Positions 9,123-17,708 are shown, counted from the first letter of the stretch. The stretch is DNA of 64,000 nucleotides from JADJPO01 sp963828555 (GCA_963828555.1 CAWHEL010000002.1:248001-312000), one strand, 5' to 3'. Numbers and translations are program-made. Notes: generated from the letters alone by a model not told the origin.

Positions 9123-10471
9123 CGTGCCGCCACCAGCGGTGCCGCTGTGGCCGCATCGGCGGCGGCCAGGTCGAAGGCGAGCGCGCTGTCCCGGCGGTGG
9201 TCGTGCACCGCTGCGGCGTACACCTCGAGCAGGGCGTCGACGGTCGCCTCCCAGCTGAACCGGCGGGCATGGCGGACGGCGCCGCGCGCCATCGCGTCGC
9301 GCCGCGCCGGGTCGTCGAGCAGGCCGGCCAGCACCTGGCCCCAGACCATCGGGTCGTGACCGTGCACCAGCTGCCCGGAGCGGCCGTCGTCCACAGCGGT
9401 GCGCAGCCCACCGACGGCAGCCGCCACGACCGGGGTACCGCAGGCCTGGGCCTCGACCGCCACCAGGCCGAAGGACTCGCTGTAGGACGGGACGGCGACC
9501 AGGTCGGCCGCGCGGTACCACTCGGCGAGCACCGGCCGCTGCACCGGCGGGCGGAAGGTCACCACGTCGTCCAGCCCGAGGCGGTGGGCCAGATGCTGCA
9601 GCTCGTCCGGATGGTCGAGACCGCTGCCACTGGGCCCACCGAGCACGGCGAGCACCAGGCGACGGCGGTTCTGCGAGCCGCGGGCGGCCACCAGTTCGGC
9701 GACGGCGCGGATCAGCACGTCCGGCGCCTTCAGCGGCTGGATCCGCCCGACGAAGAGCAGGATCTGTGCGTTGGGGTCCAGACCGAGGGCTCGGCGGGCC
9801 GCCGTCCGGGCGTCGGGGCCGCCGGGGGTGAACACGCCCAGGTCGACCCCGGGAGGGGCGACGGCGACCCGGCGCGGCTCGGCCCCGTAGAGATCGACCA
9901 GTTCCCGTGCCTCGTCGGTGGTGTTCGCCACCAGCCGGTCGGCGGCGTCCACCACCTGCTGCTCGCCGATGATCCGGACCGGGGGCTCGGCCACGTCGCC
10001 CTCGGCAAGGGCGGCGTTCTTCACCTTGGCCATGGTGTGCATGGTGTGCACCAGCGGGGTCTGCCAGCGGTCCGCGGCGAGCCAGCCGACCTGTCCGGAC
10101 AGCCAGTAGTGGGAGTGGATCAGGTCGTACCAGCCGGGCTCGTGGCGGGCCTCGACCCGCATCACCCCGGCGGCGAAGGCGCACAGCTGACCGGGCAGGT
10201 CGTTCTTGGACAGACCCTCGAACGGCCCGGCGACGACGTGTCGCACCTGCACCCCGGGCACCAGCGTGGCCAGCGAGGGCTGGTCGCTGCTGGTGGCCCG
10301 GGTGAAGATCTCCACCGCGATGCCGCGTTCGGCCAACCGCTTGGCGGTCTCCACCACATAGACGTTCAGGCCGCCCGCGTCCCCGGTGCCCGGCTGCTCC
10401 ATCGGCGAGGTGTGCACCGACAGCATGGCCACCCGCGCCGGTTGGTCGACCCGCGTCACCTTTGCGTGCAT
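9119..10471 (-). CDS. mshA: D-inositol-3-phosphate glycosyltransferase (mycothiol synthesis)
   Basis: First enzyme of mycothiol biosynthesis: it joins GlcNAc from UDP-GlcNAc to 1L-myo-inositol 1-phosphate. 450 residues in a GT-B fold. The N-terminal acceptor domain has the GDAGGLNVYVVETAKRL loop; the C-terminal domain has FVGRIQPLKAPDVL and the E-x7-E region in YSESFGLVAVEAQACGTPVV. The ATG at 10471 is preferred over 10525 because GAGGAGAG lies just upstream. mshD is also in the window. Confidence 0.94.
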   Translation of the reverse strand: MHAKVTRVDQPARVAMLSVHTSPMEQPGTGDAGGLNVYVVETAKRLAERGIAVEIFTRATSSDQPSLATLVPGVQVRHVVAGPFEGLSKNDLPGQLCAFAAGVMRVEARHEPGWYDLIHSHYWLSGQVGWLAADRWQTPLVHTMHTMAKVKNAALAEGDVAEPPVRIIGEQQVVDAADRLVANTTDEARELVDLYGAEPRRVAVAPPGVDLGVFTPGGPDARTAARRALGLDPNAQILLFVGRIQPLKAPDVLIRAVAELVAARGSQNRRRLVLAVLGGPSGSGLDHPDELQHLAHRLGLDDVVTFRPPVQRPVLAEWYRAADLVAVPSYSESFGLVAVEAQACGTPVVAAAVGGLRTAVDDGRSGQLVHGHDPMVWGQVLAGLLDDPARRDAMARGAVRHARRFSWEATVDALLEVYAAAVHDHRRDSALAFDLAAADAATAAPLVAAR

Positions 10472-10641
10472 TCTCTCCTCGTTCGCCGTGCTCCGTGCCG
10501 GCAGCCGTGGGCGGTCACCGTCCACCGCCGTAACGCATCAGAGCCCCGAACACCTTCCCGAAACGCTAACCGACCTGATCACCCCGCGCCTGGGGGAGTC
10601 GATGTTGCGCCCACCGGTCCGCCCACCTCGAGTGGTCTGCG

Positions 10642-11060
10642 TCAAGGACTGAGCTCGGCCTCGACCTCCAGCAGGTGCACGAACCGGCGGACGGCGTGCG
10701 TCGCCTGACGCTCGATGGCTGCGGCGTCAGGCGGCGCCTCGCCGAGCAGGCACCGGATCTGGGTGTCCTGGACGGTGAGCCCGTAGAGCAGCTCGAACGC
10801 CCGGGCCGGGTCGGCGCGGGGCAGCAGACCCTGCTCCATGCAGCCGGCCAGTAGCGCTCCGCCAGGGCGCCGCCGGCCCGGCGTCCGTGCTCGAGAAGAG
10901 CCTCGGCCATCACCGCCGAGCCGGGCAGCTCGGCGATTGCGGCCCGGTTGATCGCGACCGACGTCCGGCTGACCAGCAGGTTCAACAGGTGCGCGGCGAA
11001 CGCCTCCAGAGTGCCCTGGACGGACCCCTCAACCGCCAGGCCATGGTCGAGCCATGACAT
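10642..11060 (-). pseudogene. TetR-family regulator remnant (HTH lost, frameshifted)
   Basis: The reading from 11060 gives a TetR C-terminal ligand-domain sequence (LEAFAAHLLNLLVSRTSVAINRAAI cut into the usual helices), ending near 10850. The homology then continues in the next frame (AGCMEQGLLPRADPARAF onward) to a stop at 10642. Adding one base near 10850 would join the two parts. The N-terminal DNA-binding domain of about 60 residues is absent; sequence beyond 11060 has no HTH in any frame. The pattern is a decayed gene, although a sequencing error could explain the frameshift alone. Confidence 0.6.
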
Positions 11061-11097
11061 CCCTCGACCACGCCGCCTCTGCCCGCACGGACAGCTA

Positions 11098-11251
11098 GAC
11101 TCGGCCTTCCAACCCCGATCACACGCTGGCTGCCGGCGGCCTGCTCGGCCTGACCACCCTGCACCTCGGCACCCTGATCGCCGGGATCGCCTTCGAGGCC
11201 CTCGTCCTCGCCGCGGCAGCTCGCCGGCTCCGACGCAGGGACGTCCCGTAG
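11098..11251 (+). pseudogene. Truncated 3' end of a small membrane protein gene
   Basis: An open frame without ATG, GTG or TTG follows a TAG and encodes about 50 residues: a hydrophobic helix pair (AAGGLLGLTTLHLGTLIAGIAF then EALVLAAAARR) and a basic end RRLRRRDVP. This looks like the last membrane helices of a multi-pass protein. It points away from the TetR remnant and lacks its 5' part, as the TetR remnant does. The methyltransferase gene starts 10 bases after its stop. Confidence 0.4.
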
Positions 11252-11261
11252 CCTGCGCTGC

Positions 11262-12080
11262 GTGACCCCTGCGCCCTCCCGCCGCCCCCGGCCGCTGGGC
11301 ACGGTGACCCGGGGGACGACGAACCCGAACCGGTTGCGCCGGGTGGACCGCTGGCTGGCCGGTCCGCAGGCCTGGCGGCTGCGCCGGGCGCACGACCCGG
11401 TGGTGGTCGATCTCGGCTACGGGGCCACCCCGGTGACCGCGATCGAGCTGCGCGACCGGTTGCGCGCCGTCCGCTCCGATCTCGAGGTGGTGGGGATCGA
11501 GATCGACCCGGCCCGGGTCGCCGCCGCCGCCCCGTCGAGCGGCGACGGGCTGAGCTTCGCCCGGGGCGGATTCGAGGTGCCGCTGCCCGGCGGGCGGCGA
11601 CCGATCGTGGTCCGGGCACTGAACGTGTTGCGCCAGTACGACGAGACCGAGGTGCCTGCGGCCTGGGCGGCGGTCCAGCAGCGCCTCGCCCCGGACGGGT
11701 TGCTCGTCGACGGCACGTGCGACGAGATCGGGCGGCGCGCCGCCTGGATCGCGGTCGACGCAGCCGGGCCGATCTCACTCACGCTGTCCACCCGCCTGGC
11801 CGGTCTCGAGCGCCCCGGGGAACTGGCCGAGCGGCTGCCCAAGGCGCTCATCCACCGCAACGTGCCGGGCGAGGGCGTGCATGCGCTGTTGACGGCCTTG
11901 GACGACGTGTGGTCCCGGCATGCCGCGCTGGCCACCTTCGGCGCCCGGCAGCGGTGGGCGGCAAGCGCCCGCTCGCTGCTCGAAGCCGGCTGGCCAGTGC
12001 TGGACGGACCAGCCCGGTGGCGGCTCGGCGAGGTGACCGTGGCCTGGTCGGCAGTGAGTCCCGGCACGCCGCACGCCTAG
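11262..12080 (+). CDS. Class I SAM-dependent methyltransferase-like protein
   Basis: 272 residues. A Rossmann-type SAM-binding core is recognisable as VVVDLGYGATPVTAIEL (motif I), an acidic loop end VVGIEIDPARV and a motif IV region RALNVLRQYDE. Methylated substrate unknown. It lies beside the mshA cluster. Its TAG stop shares a CTAG palindrome with the TAG stop of the convergent DUF6270 gene, so the two coding regions overlap by 4 bases. Confidence 0.75.
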   Translation: MTPAPSRRPRPLGTVTRGTTNPNRLRRVDRWLAGPQAWRLRRAHDPVVVDLGYGATPVTAIELRDRLRAVRSDLEVVGIEIDPARVAAAAPSSGDGLSFARGGFEVPLPGGRRPIVVRALNVLRQYDETEVPAAWAAVQQRLAPDGLLVDGTCDEIGRRAAWIAVDAAGPISLTLSTRLAGLERPGELAERLPKALIHRNVPGEGVHALLTALDDVWSRHAALATFGARQRWAASARSLLEAGWPVLDGPARWRLGEVTVAWSAVSPGTPHA

Positions 12081-12916
12081 CGGCGCAGCACGCCACGTAG
12101 CGCGGAGGGCAGTCGGATCCTGCTGCCCGAGCCGGCCTCGGCCGGCGGCCCAACGGCCAGCAGAGTGTCCAGGAACCAGTGGTAGTAGTCCTCGACGTAG
12201 TGATAGCTCGTGACGCCCCAGCGATGATCCGGGTCGGCCAGGGCCACCTCGGGCGGCGGACTGGCGCGCAGCAGCCGGCCGCCCATCGCGCCGACCAGCG
12301 CACGGAACAGCGGCTGCTGGGCCTCCTCCAGCTCGCGCGCCCACCCCGCGGCTGGTTCGGGCAGGACGCCTCCGCCGCCCACCCGAACGGTGTACGGCGC
12401 CTCGTTGAGCACGAAGGCGGTCCGCGGCAGCTCGCGGGTCAGCCGCCGGGCCACCGGGCGGGCGGCGGCGGAGAACAGGCGCGACCGGGCGGGCTGGGTC
12501 ATCGAGCAGGTCTGGTCGGCCTCGGCGATCACCCGCCGGCCGAGGACTGTCTGCTTGGCGTAGCCGGACGCGGTGAGCCAGGTCTTCCCGGTCCGGACGA
12601 TCGGTAGACGCTCGTCGATCAGATCGAACACCACGATGTCCGGCTGGAGCTCGATCAACCGGTCGAGGATCGTCTTCGCGAAGTCCTCCTGCACCATTCG
12701 CAGGCCGAACCCGTTGACCTCGCCGCCGAAATCGGGTGAGGCCTGCGGCCAGGGCGGTGACGCCTGACTGATCCAGGAGCTGCGGGCGCCGTAGTAGACC
12801 AACGGCAGCTCCCGCTGGAGCTCCTCCTGCCGGGAGGCGACCGCGAAGGCGTCCCGCGTGGCGCAGCTACCCCAGATGGCGACTGTCCTGGCTGCCACGC
12901 GATCGCAACCTCTCAT
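12077..12916 (-). CDS. DUF6270 domain-containing protein
   Basis: 279 residues from the ATG at 12916. The family hallmark IWGSCATRDAF is near residues 14-24, and further conserved blocks are PDIVVFDLIDERLPIV and HYVEDYYHWFLD. DUF6270 proteins resemble GDSL/SGNH-type esterases and often lie near surface-glycan genes, but no activity is established. A GTG at 12898 has a good GAGAGG ahead of it and is an alternative start. It is convergent with the methyltransferase gene and divergent from the next gene. Confidence 0.7.
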   Translation of the reverse strand: MRGCDRVAARTVAIWGSCATRDAFAVASRQEELQRELPLVYYGARSSWISQASPPWPQASPDFGGEVNGFGLRMVQEDFAKTILDRLIELQPDIVVFDLIDERLPIVRTGKTWLTASGYAKQTVLGRRVIAEADQTCSMTQPARSRLFSAAARPVARRLTRELPRTAFVLNEAPYTVRVGGGGVLPEPAAGWARELEEAQQPLFRALVGAMGGRLLRASPPPEVALADPDHRWGVTSYHYVEDYYHWFLDTLLAVGPPAEAGSGSRIRLPSALRGVLRR

Positions 12917-13051
12917 ACTTTCAGTGACGTACAGGCACGATAAGTCACGGGTATCGTGGCACGCCTGAGCAGTCGACCACCAGGAATGGTCGGTTCGGAC
13001 GACGCGTCGCACGCTCCCGAACGGGGGGCGGACCCGGTAGAAAGGTCCGTG

Positions 13052-13681
13052 ATGACCGCACCACTCGCGGCGGAGGGTTCCGGCCTGTTCGTCGTCGTCT
13101 CAGGGGATCAGGCCGACCGCGCCTCCGCGGTGGCCCGTGACCTGGCTCCGGCGCTCGGGTTGCCGCTGCTGGTCCGGGAGACCCTGCAGTCCGCTCTGAT
13201 CGACGTCCTCGACCTGACCGACGGGCAGACGGCGGAGCAGCTCAGCCAGGCCTGCAGCAGCGCACTGCTGGCGATGGCCGCGGACTGCGGCGGTGGGGTG
13301 CTGGAGGGCATCGGGCCACACGAGGCACTGAACCTGTCCGGGCAGGTGATCGAGGTGAACTGCGGTGGCGGTGGCGGTGGCCGTGGCGGTGGCCGTGGCG
13401 GTGGCAACGTGGCGGGCGCCGGGACGGACTGGCCGGTGGTGCAGGTAGACACCTCGGTGCCGGTGCAGGTCGACCCCCTGGCCGACCAGGTGGTCGCCGC
13501 TGCGGCCCGGGCCGCAGCGGGCCCGGCCGCACCCGAACAGTGGGTGGTCTGGCGCCAGGACCCCTTCGGCCGCCGGGTGGAGGTTACCCGGCGGGACTCG
13601 CAGGCCGTCGCCCAGAGCGTTGCCGGCGCCATGGCCTCGACCGGCCAGGCGGACACCTATCTGGTCACCCGGGCCGACTGA
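13052..13681 (+). CDS. P-loop kinase-like protein with degenerate Walker A and a Gly-rich insert
   Basis: 209 residues. The N-terminus (FVVVSGDQADRASAVARDL, then GLPLLVRETLQSALIDVL) follows the layout of small P-loop kinases, but the phosphate-binding GxxGxGKS/T is replaced by SGDQADRAS, so ATP binding is doubtful. Residues 105-118 are nearly all Gly with two Arg, encoded by hexamer repeats at 13362-13405. The ATG at 13052 has AGAAAGG six bases upstream. It may be a pseudo-kinase or a scaffold; function unknown. Confidence 0.65.
   Translation: MTAPLAAEGSGLFVVVSGDQADRASAVARDLAPALGLPLLVRETLQSALIDVLDLTDGQTAEQLSQACSSALLAMAADCGGGVLEGIGPHEALNLSGQVIEVNCGGGGGGRGGGRGGGNVAGAGTDWPVVQVDTSVPVQVDPLADQVVAAAARAAAGPAAPEQWVVWRQDPFGRRVEVTRRDSQAVAQSVAGAMASTGQADTYLVTRAD
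13362..13405 (+). repeat. GTGGCG-type hexamer repeat inside a coding region
   Basis: Seven near-identical 6-base units (GGTGGC or GGCCGT variants) encode the Gly-rich run of the P-loop-like protein. The unit is in frame, so copy-number change would alter only the linker length. Confidence 0.8.
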
Positions 13682-13691
13682 TCCGTCGGCG

Positions 13692-14372
13692 CTACTCGCT
13701 GAGCTGATCGGCGCGCAAATGGCCCACCCGGTTGATCCAGGCGGCCACCGTGAACCCCTCGACATGGCGGAAGTGCGAGACCGCGGTGTTGTCGATCGCC
13801 AGCCAACCGGTCATCGTCGGCACACCCAGTAGCGCCCGGATCAGGTACTGGGTGAACGTGCCGTGGGTGACCAGGGCCAGCACCGAGTCCCGTGCGTGGC
13901 TCTGCGCCAGGTCGCGGACGACGCGGCGGGCGCGGGCGTCACAGGTCGCCTCGTCCTCGACCGGTCCCGCCCACCAGCCGTCCTCACCGGCCTGCTCGGG
14001 CAACGTCAACCGGGGGCTCAACTTCTGCAGGGTCGATCCCGCGGCCCCCGGATGGTGCCAGCGGCGCTCGGGATCGTCCGGGTCGTACTCGACCGGGCCG
14101 TAGAACTCGAACGTCTCGGCATGCCCGATCAGGGGCAGGTCGAGGGCGTCGGCGATCGGCGCGGCGGTCTGCACCGCGCGCAACATCAGACTGGTGAACA
14201 GGTGGGTCGGGCGCGGGTAGTCGCCGGCGGCGAAGGCGTCGGCGACGGCCTGGGCCTGGGTGAGGCCAAGTGGGGTGAGCGCGGGATCGGCCGAGCGACC
14301 ACGGCTGGATCGGTTCTGTTCCCAGAGCAGGTTGTTGCCCGACTGGGCATGACGGATCAGCACGATCTCCAT
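13692..14372 (-). CDS. Histidine phosphatase family protein
   Basis: 226 residues of the phosphoglycerate mutase-like superfamily. The catalytic IRHAQSGNN is at 6-14, with RHA in place of the common RHG. The second histidine is in LALVTHGTFTQYL and the arginine in SLMLRAVQTA. Many members are broad phosphatases. Last gene of a minus-strand run with the macro-domain, Dtd and asparaginase genes (3-21 bp gaps); convergent with the preceding gene across 10 bases. Confidence 0.85.
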   Translation of the reverse strand: MEIVLIRHAQSGNNLLWEQNRSSRGRSADPALTPLGLTQAQAVADAFAAGDYPRPTHLFTSLMLRAVQTAAPIADALDLPLIGHAETFEFYGPVEYDPDDPERRWHHPGAAGSTLQKLSPRLTLPEQAGEDGWWAGPVEDEATCDARARRVVRDLAQSHARDSVLALVTHGTFTQYLIRALLGVPTMTGWLAIDNTAVSHFRHVEGFTVAAWINRVGHLRADQLSE

Positions 14373-14375
14373 CGG

Positions 14376-14915
14376 CTACTCCCTGGCCAGGGCGGCGGTG
14401 AACGCGGCGGCCGCGGCAGGGCCGAACGGGACGAAGCGCACCAGTTCCACCGGGGCGGGGTCGCTCTGGGCGGCCCACCCGGCCTCGACGTCGCGCACCG
14501 CGGCCACGGCGATCCGGGCCACCTCGCGCACGTCCCAGCCGTAGACGCCGGCGCTGATCGCCGGGAAGGCCACCGAGCGCGCGCCCAGGGTGGCGGCCAC
14601 GAGCAGGCTGTTGCGGAAGCAGGCGGTGAGCAAGGCCGGGTCCCTCTGCCCCCGGTGGCGGTTGGGCCCGACGGTGTGCACCACCCACCGGGCGGGCAGC
14701 TCGCCGGCTCCGGTGACCACCACTTCGCCGACCGGAAGTCCTTGCGGCATATGCGGTTTGCGGGCTCGACGGCACTCCTCCACCAGTCGCGGGCCCGCCG
14801 CGGCGTGGATCGCGCCGTCCACCCCGCCGCCGCCGAGCAGGCTCGCGTTGGCGGCGTTGACCACCACGTCGACCCGCTGAGCGGTGATGTCGCCCTCCAC
14901 GACCTCGATCCGCAC
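14376..14915 (-). CDS. Macro domain protein, O-acetyl-ADP-ribose deacetylase type
   Basis: 179 residues. Macro-domain ADP-ribose-binding motifs are clear: VVVNAANASLLGGGGVDGAI (20-39) with Asn and the glycine loop, and AFPAISAGVYGWD near 115-128. Members of this group remove ADP-ribose esters from proteins or hydrolyse O-acetyl-ADP-ribose. The gene is 2 bp from dtd and 3 bp from the histidine phosphatase gene, which suggests a shared transcript. Confidence 0.88.
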   Translation of the reverse strand: MRIEVVEGDITAQRVDVVVNAANASLLGGGGVDGAIHAAAGPRLVEECRRARKPHMPQGLPVGEVVVTGAGELPARWVVHTVGPNRHRGQRDPALLTACFRNSLLVAATLGARSVAFPAISAGVYGWDVREVARIAVAAVRDVEAGWAAQSDPAPVELVRFVPFGPAAAAAFTAALARE

Positions 14916-14917
14916 CG

Positions 14918-15343
14918 TCAGACCTCCAGCACCAGGGTGACCGGGCCGTCATTGACCAGCTCGACCGCCATGTCAGCGCCGAACCACCCGCTGGCCACCT
15001 CGAGTCCGTGCTCACGCAGGGCCTCGGCCACGGCCTCCACCAGGGGTTCGGCGACCGGCCCGGGGGCCGCGGCCGACCAGGAGGGACGGCGGCCTTTGGT
15101 GGTGTCGGCGTAGAGGGTGAACTGGCTGATCACGAGCACCGGCGCGGCGTCGTCCAGTGCACTGCGCTCATCTCGCAGGATGCGCAGAGTGGCGACCTTG
15201 CGGGCCAGGGCCTGCGCCTGAGCGGCGGTGTCGGTGTGGGTGGCGCCGACCAACACGGCCAGTCCCGGCCGGGCGATCTCCCCGACCACCTCGCCGGCCA
15301 CCCGGACCCGCGCCTGGGTGACCCGTTGCACCACTGCCCGCAT
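14918..15343 (-). CDS. dtd: D-aminoacyl-tRNA deacylase
   Basis: Removes D-amino acids (and glycine from tRNA-Ala) wrongly attached to tRNA. 141 residues, the family length. The conserved SQFTLYADTTKGRRPSW block (about 83-99) and the Gly-cisPro motif in NDGPVTLVLEV at the C-terminus are intact. The N-terminus MRAVVQRVTQARV is typical. Confidence 0.95.
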   Translation of the reverse strand: MRAVVQRVTQARVRVAGEVVGEIARPGLAVLVGATHTDTAAQAQALARKVATLRILRDERSALDDAAPVLVISQFTLYADTTKGRRPSWSAAAPGPVAEPLVEAVAEALREHGLEVASGWFGADMAVELVNDGPVTLVLEV

Positions 15344-15364
15344 GGGGCCAACCCTATGCGGCCG

Positions 15365-16309
15365 CTAGAACCCGACCGCCTCGATCCGGCCGACCGGGGC
15401 CCCGCCACCGCACACCGGCTGTGCGGACAGCTCGTCCAACACCGACGCCTCCACGCCGAGCCGGCGCAGCAGGGCGGCGAGCACGACCGCGCGGGCCCGG
15501 TCCGCGCCGTCCGCGACCTTCACCACACACGCCCGGCCGTCGGGGAGGGCCGCGGCGAACACCCCCTCGGCGCCGTCCTTGGCGACCACCTGGGGCAGCC
15601 CATGGACCAGGCGGGTGATGTCGAGCCCGGTGCCGCCCACCCATTCCGGGTGGGTCCGGATGGCTTGCGCAACACGGTGTTCCGGCGTCCCTGGGGCTGC
15701 GGTGGCGAGCCGGGCGAAGGACCGGGCCAGCGCGATCGGGGAGATCGCGAGCACCGGGGCACCGCACCCGTCGACGCCGGTTGCCGCGATCGGCTCACCG
15801 GCCAGGTCGGCGACCGTCTCCCGGATCACCTGCTGCAGCGGGTGCTCCGGGGCGCGGTAGGTCGCGGTCGGCCACCCGTTGAGCACGCAGGTGAGGAGCA
15901 TCGCGGCGTGCTTGCCTGAGCAGTTGTGAGCGACGGCGGACGGTGCGCGGCCGGCCCGGCGCCAGGCGTCGGCCTCTTCCTTGCCGCTGGGCAGATCGGG
16001 CGGGGTCTGCAGCTTCTCCACGCCGAGCCCGGCGACGGCGAGCAGCCGGCGGACGCCGTCCTGGTGGTAGCGCTCACCGGAGTGGCTGGCGGTGGCCAGG
16101 GCGAGCAGGTGCGGCTCGAGCTCGAGCCCGGCACGCAGCATGGCGACCACCTGCAGCGGCTTGTTGGCCGAGCGGGGGAAGATCGGCGCGGCCGGGTCAC
16201 CTGCGTGCGCCACCACGGAGCCGGAGGCGTCCAGGGCCACGACGGTGCCGTGGTGCGTGCCCTCGACGAAGGAGGACCGGACGACGTGGGCGATCTCCGC
16301 GTGACTCAT
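15365..16309 (-). CDS. Asparaginase (thermolabile, rhizobial AnsA/ReAII type)
   Basis: 314 residues, likely hydrolysing L-asparagine to aspartate and ammonia. Family landmarks are PIFPRSANKPLQ (about 43-54), ATASHSGERYH (73-83), NCSGKHAAML (128-137) and GVDGCGAPVLAI (178-189). The Ser-x-x-Lys pairs and the conserved cysteines belong to this class, which is unrelated to the classical bacterial type I/II enzymes. 21 bp upstream of dtd on the same strand. Confidence 0.85.
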   Translation of the reverse strand: MSHAEIAHVVRSSFVEGTHHGTVVALDASGSVVAHAGDPAAPIFPRSANKPLQVVAMLRAGLELEPHLLALATASHSGERYHQDGVRRLLAVAGLGVEKLQTPPDLPSGKEEADAWRRAGRAPSAVAHNCSGKHAAMLLTCVLNGWPTATYRAPEHPLQQVIRETVADLAGEPIAATGVDGCGAPVLAISPIALARSFARLATAAPGTPEHRVAQAIRTHPEWVGGTGLDITRLVHGLPQVVAKDGAEGVFAAALPDGRACVVKVADGADRARAVVLAALLRRLGVEASVLDELSAQPVCGGGAPVGRIEAVGF

Positions 16310-16382
16310 CGGGGCAGCGTAGGGCTCCGGCCGCGACGAGCGGCACCAGGGCTGGAGTCAGCGGGTCGGGGCCGTCGGCGGG

Positions 16383-16952
16383 TCAGGGCAGGCTGATCGG
16401 GACCTGGCCCGACTGGTAGCGGCGGGCGATCTCGGCGGTGAGCGTGTCCGCCACCACCTGCACCTGACGCCGGGAGTGGCTGAGCCGACGCTCGACGTCC
16501 TCGAGATGCTCGAGTGCCCCGGTCAGCTCGGGGTCACTGAGGTGGGCCAGGTCGGAGCCGCCGATGTCGGCCACCGCCCGTTCGGCCTCGCGCCGGTTCT
16601 CCCCCACCCGGCTGGGCCGCTGACGGGACAGGTGCCGGCCCAGGCCGTGGCTGCGCCGGGGCGAGTCGGTGAGGATCTTCGAGAGCCGCTCGGCCAACTC
16701 GGCGTCGGTGGCCTGACCGACCGCCTGGCCGAAGCCCGGCTCCCCGTTCTCCCGGGCCTCACGCTCGGCGCGCAGGATATCGAGGCGGCCCTGGAGCAGC
16801 CGGCGGGCGTAGGAGAGGTCGGTCTCCTCCTGCTCGGCCTCGGCCTTGCGCGAGCGCAGCTCCTCCATGCCCAACGCGTCGAGGCCGTCGAGGTAATCCG
16901 GGGCCAGCACGCGGTCGATCCGGCGGCGCCCGCCCACCACGTACTCGGTCAT
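16383..16952 (-). CDS. rsiG: RsiG, c-di-GMP-responsive anti-sigma factor for WhiG-type sigma
   Basis: 189 residues, mostly helical. Two copies of the signature E-x3-S-x2-R-x3-Q-x3-D are exact: E43, S47, R50, Q54, D58 and E154, S158, R161, Q165, D169. In Streptomyces RsiG these paired coiled-coil motifs bind a c-di-GMP dimer and allow the protein to sequester the sporulation/flagellar sigma factor WhiG. No whiG gene lies in the window. A polar, Arg-rich linker joins the helices. The start is the ATG at 16952; a longer frame upstream has no coding character. Confidence 0.85.
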   Translation of the reverse strand: MTEYVVGGRRRIDRVLAPDYLDGLDALGMEELRSRKAEAEQEETDLSYARRLLQGRLDILRAEREARENGEPGFGQAVGQATDAELAERLSKILTDSPRRSHGLGRHLSRQRPSRVGENRREAERAVADIGGSDLAHLSDPELTGALEHLEDVERRLSHSRRQVQVVADTLTAEIARRYQSGQVPISLP

Positions 16953-17105
16953 GTTCGCGCTCCTCGAAAGTCCGTGTTCCCCCTGCAGCGCCCCGAGCCT
17001 ACCGCGAGTGATGCCGCAGCGTGTCGACATGACTACCCACGGCCATTCAAGCCCCTGATACCTCCAGGACGGGCCAACCGCTCTCCTCCCCGCTCCGCGC
17101 CCGCG

Positions 17106-17162
17106 CGAGTGGTCGATTTCGCCCCGTTTCCCCGCGAGATTCGGGGCAGGATCGACCACTCG
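17106..17162. repeat. Palindromic element A1 (GAGTGGTC family)
   Basis: Arms 17106-17126 and 17142-17162 begin and end with CGAGTGGTCGAT / ATCGACCACTCG and continue into GCCCCG / CGGGGC; 18 of 21 positions pair. The same outer arms recur at 42500, 43622 and 56797. Confidence 0.8.
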
Positions 17163-17231
17163 ATCCCACGACGCCATGCACCGACTACGGAGCGTCGCCC
17201 CTACAGCGCGGCTGAGTGCCATCGCACCCCT

Positions 17232-17304
17232 CCCCCGCGGGCACGGCGTGACGTTGTGCCCAGCCGACGGGCGCAACGTCACGCTGCGCCCGCCCGCGAG
17301 GGGG
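17232..17304. repeat. Long palindrome of a second sequence type (GGCGTGACGTTGTGCCC)
   Basis: The left part 17232-17261 and right part 17269-17304 pair over about 30 bases with small bulges around a 7-base loop. The core GCGTGACGTT / AACGTCACGC is perfect. It follows the DUF2516 gene and may end its transcript. I see no second copy in the window. Confidence 0.65.
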
Positions 17305-17340
17305 CAGGCTGGGCGGGGGCGGGGGGCGGGGAGGGGGTGG

Positions 17341-17676
17341 TTACCAGGGGCCGTACGGACCGGAGGTGCCGCCGCCGCGGATCTGGCGGACGGCGGGCTT
17401 CACGTCGACCAGGTAGACGGCCGAGGCGACCACGGCGATCAGGCTGAGGAAACCGAGTGAGTTGAGCCGGCCGCCGCCGCCGATCGGAAGGGCGATGAAA
17501 CCGAACGCCGCGGCCACCGCCAGGATCGCGACCCACTTCTGCTTGGTCAGTTTGCCGGCGGCCACGAAGGCGTCGGCGCGCACCCGCGCGCAGTCCACCA
17601 GGGCGTAGATCTCCATGGCGAAGGCAGCCACAGCCAGCACGATGATCACGTAATACTGCAGGACGCCGACGCTCAT
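17341..17676 (-). CDS. DUF2516 family membrane protein
   Basis: 111 residues with hydrophobic helices near 5-28, 47-65 and 72-90, and the conserved ALVDCARVRADAFVAAGKLTK cut by the first loop. Typical of the actinobacterial DUF2516 family, which is usually found beside an HbhA-like gene and an XRE regulator, as here. Function unknown. Confidence 0.85.
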   Translation of the reverse strand: MSVGVLQYYVIIVLAVAAFAMEIYALVDCARVRADAFVAAGKLTKQKWVAILAVAAAFGFIALPIGGGGRLNSLGFLSLIAVVASAVYLVDVKPAVRQIRGGGTSGPYGPW

Positions 17677-17708
17677 CGCATCAGCGTACGAAAGATTGTG
17701 GGCCGACG

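Larger units (their letters stand above)
16953..17340. other. Intergenic region upstream of rsiG holding two long palindromes
   Basis: 388 bases without a gene. About 150 bases next to rsiG probably hold its promoter. The rest contains two imperfect hairpins, at 17106-17162 and 17232-17304, both downstream of the DUF2516 gene on the minus strand. Confidence 0.6.

Noticed and set aside
10627..10635. A lone CGAGTGGTC near the mshA promoter
   Set aside because: No matching right arm follows within 100 bases, so it is not counted as a member of the palindrome family.
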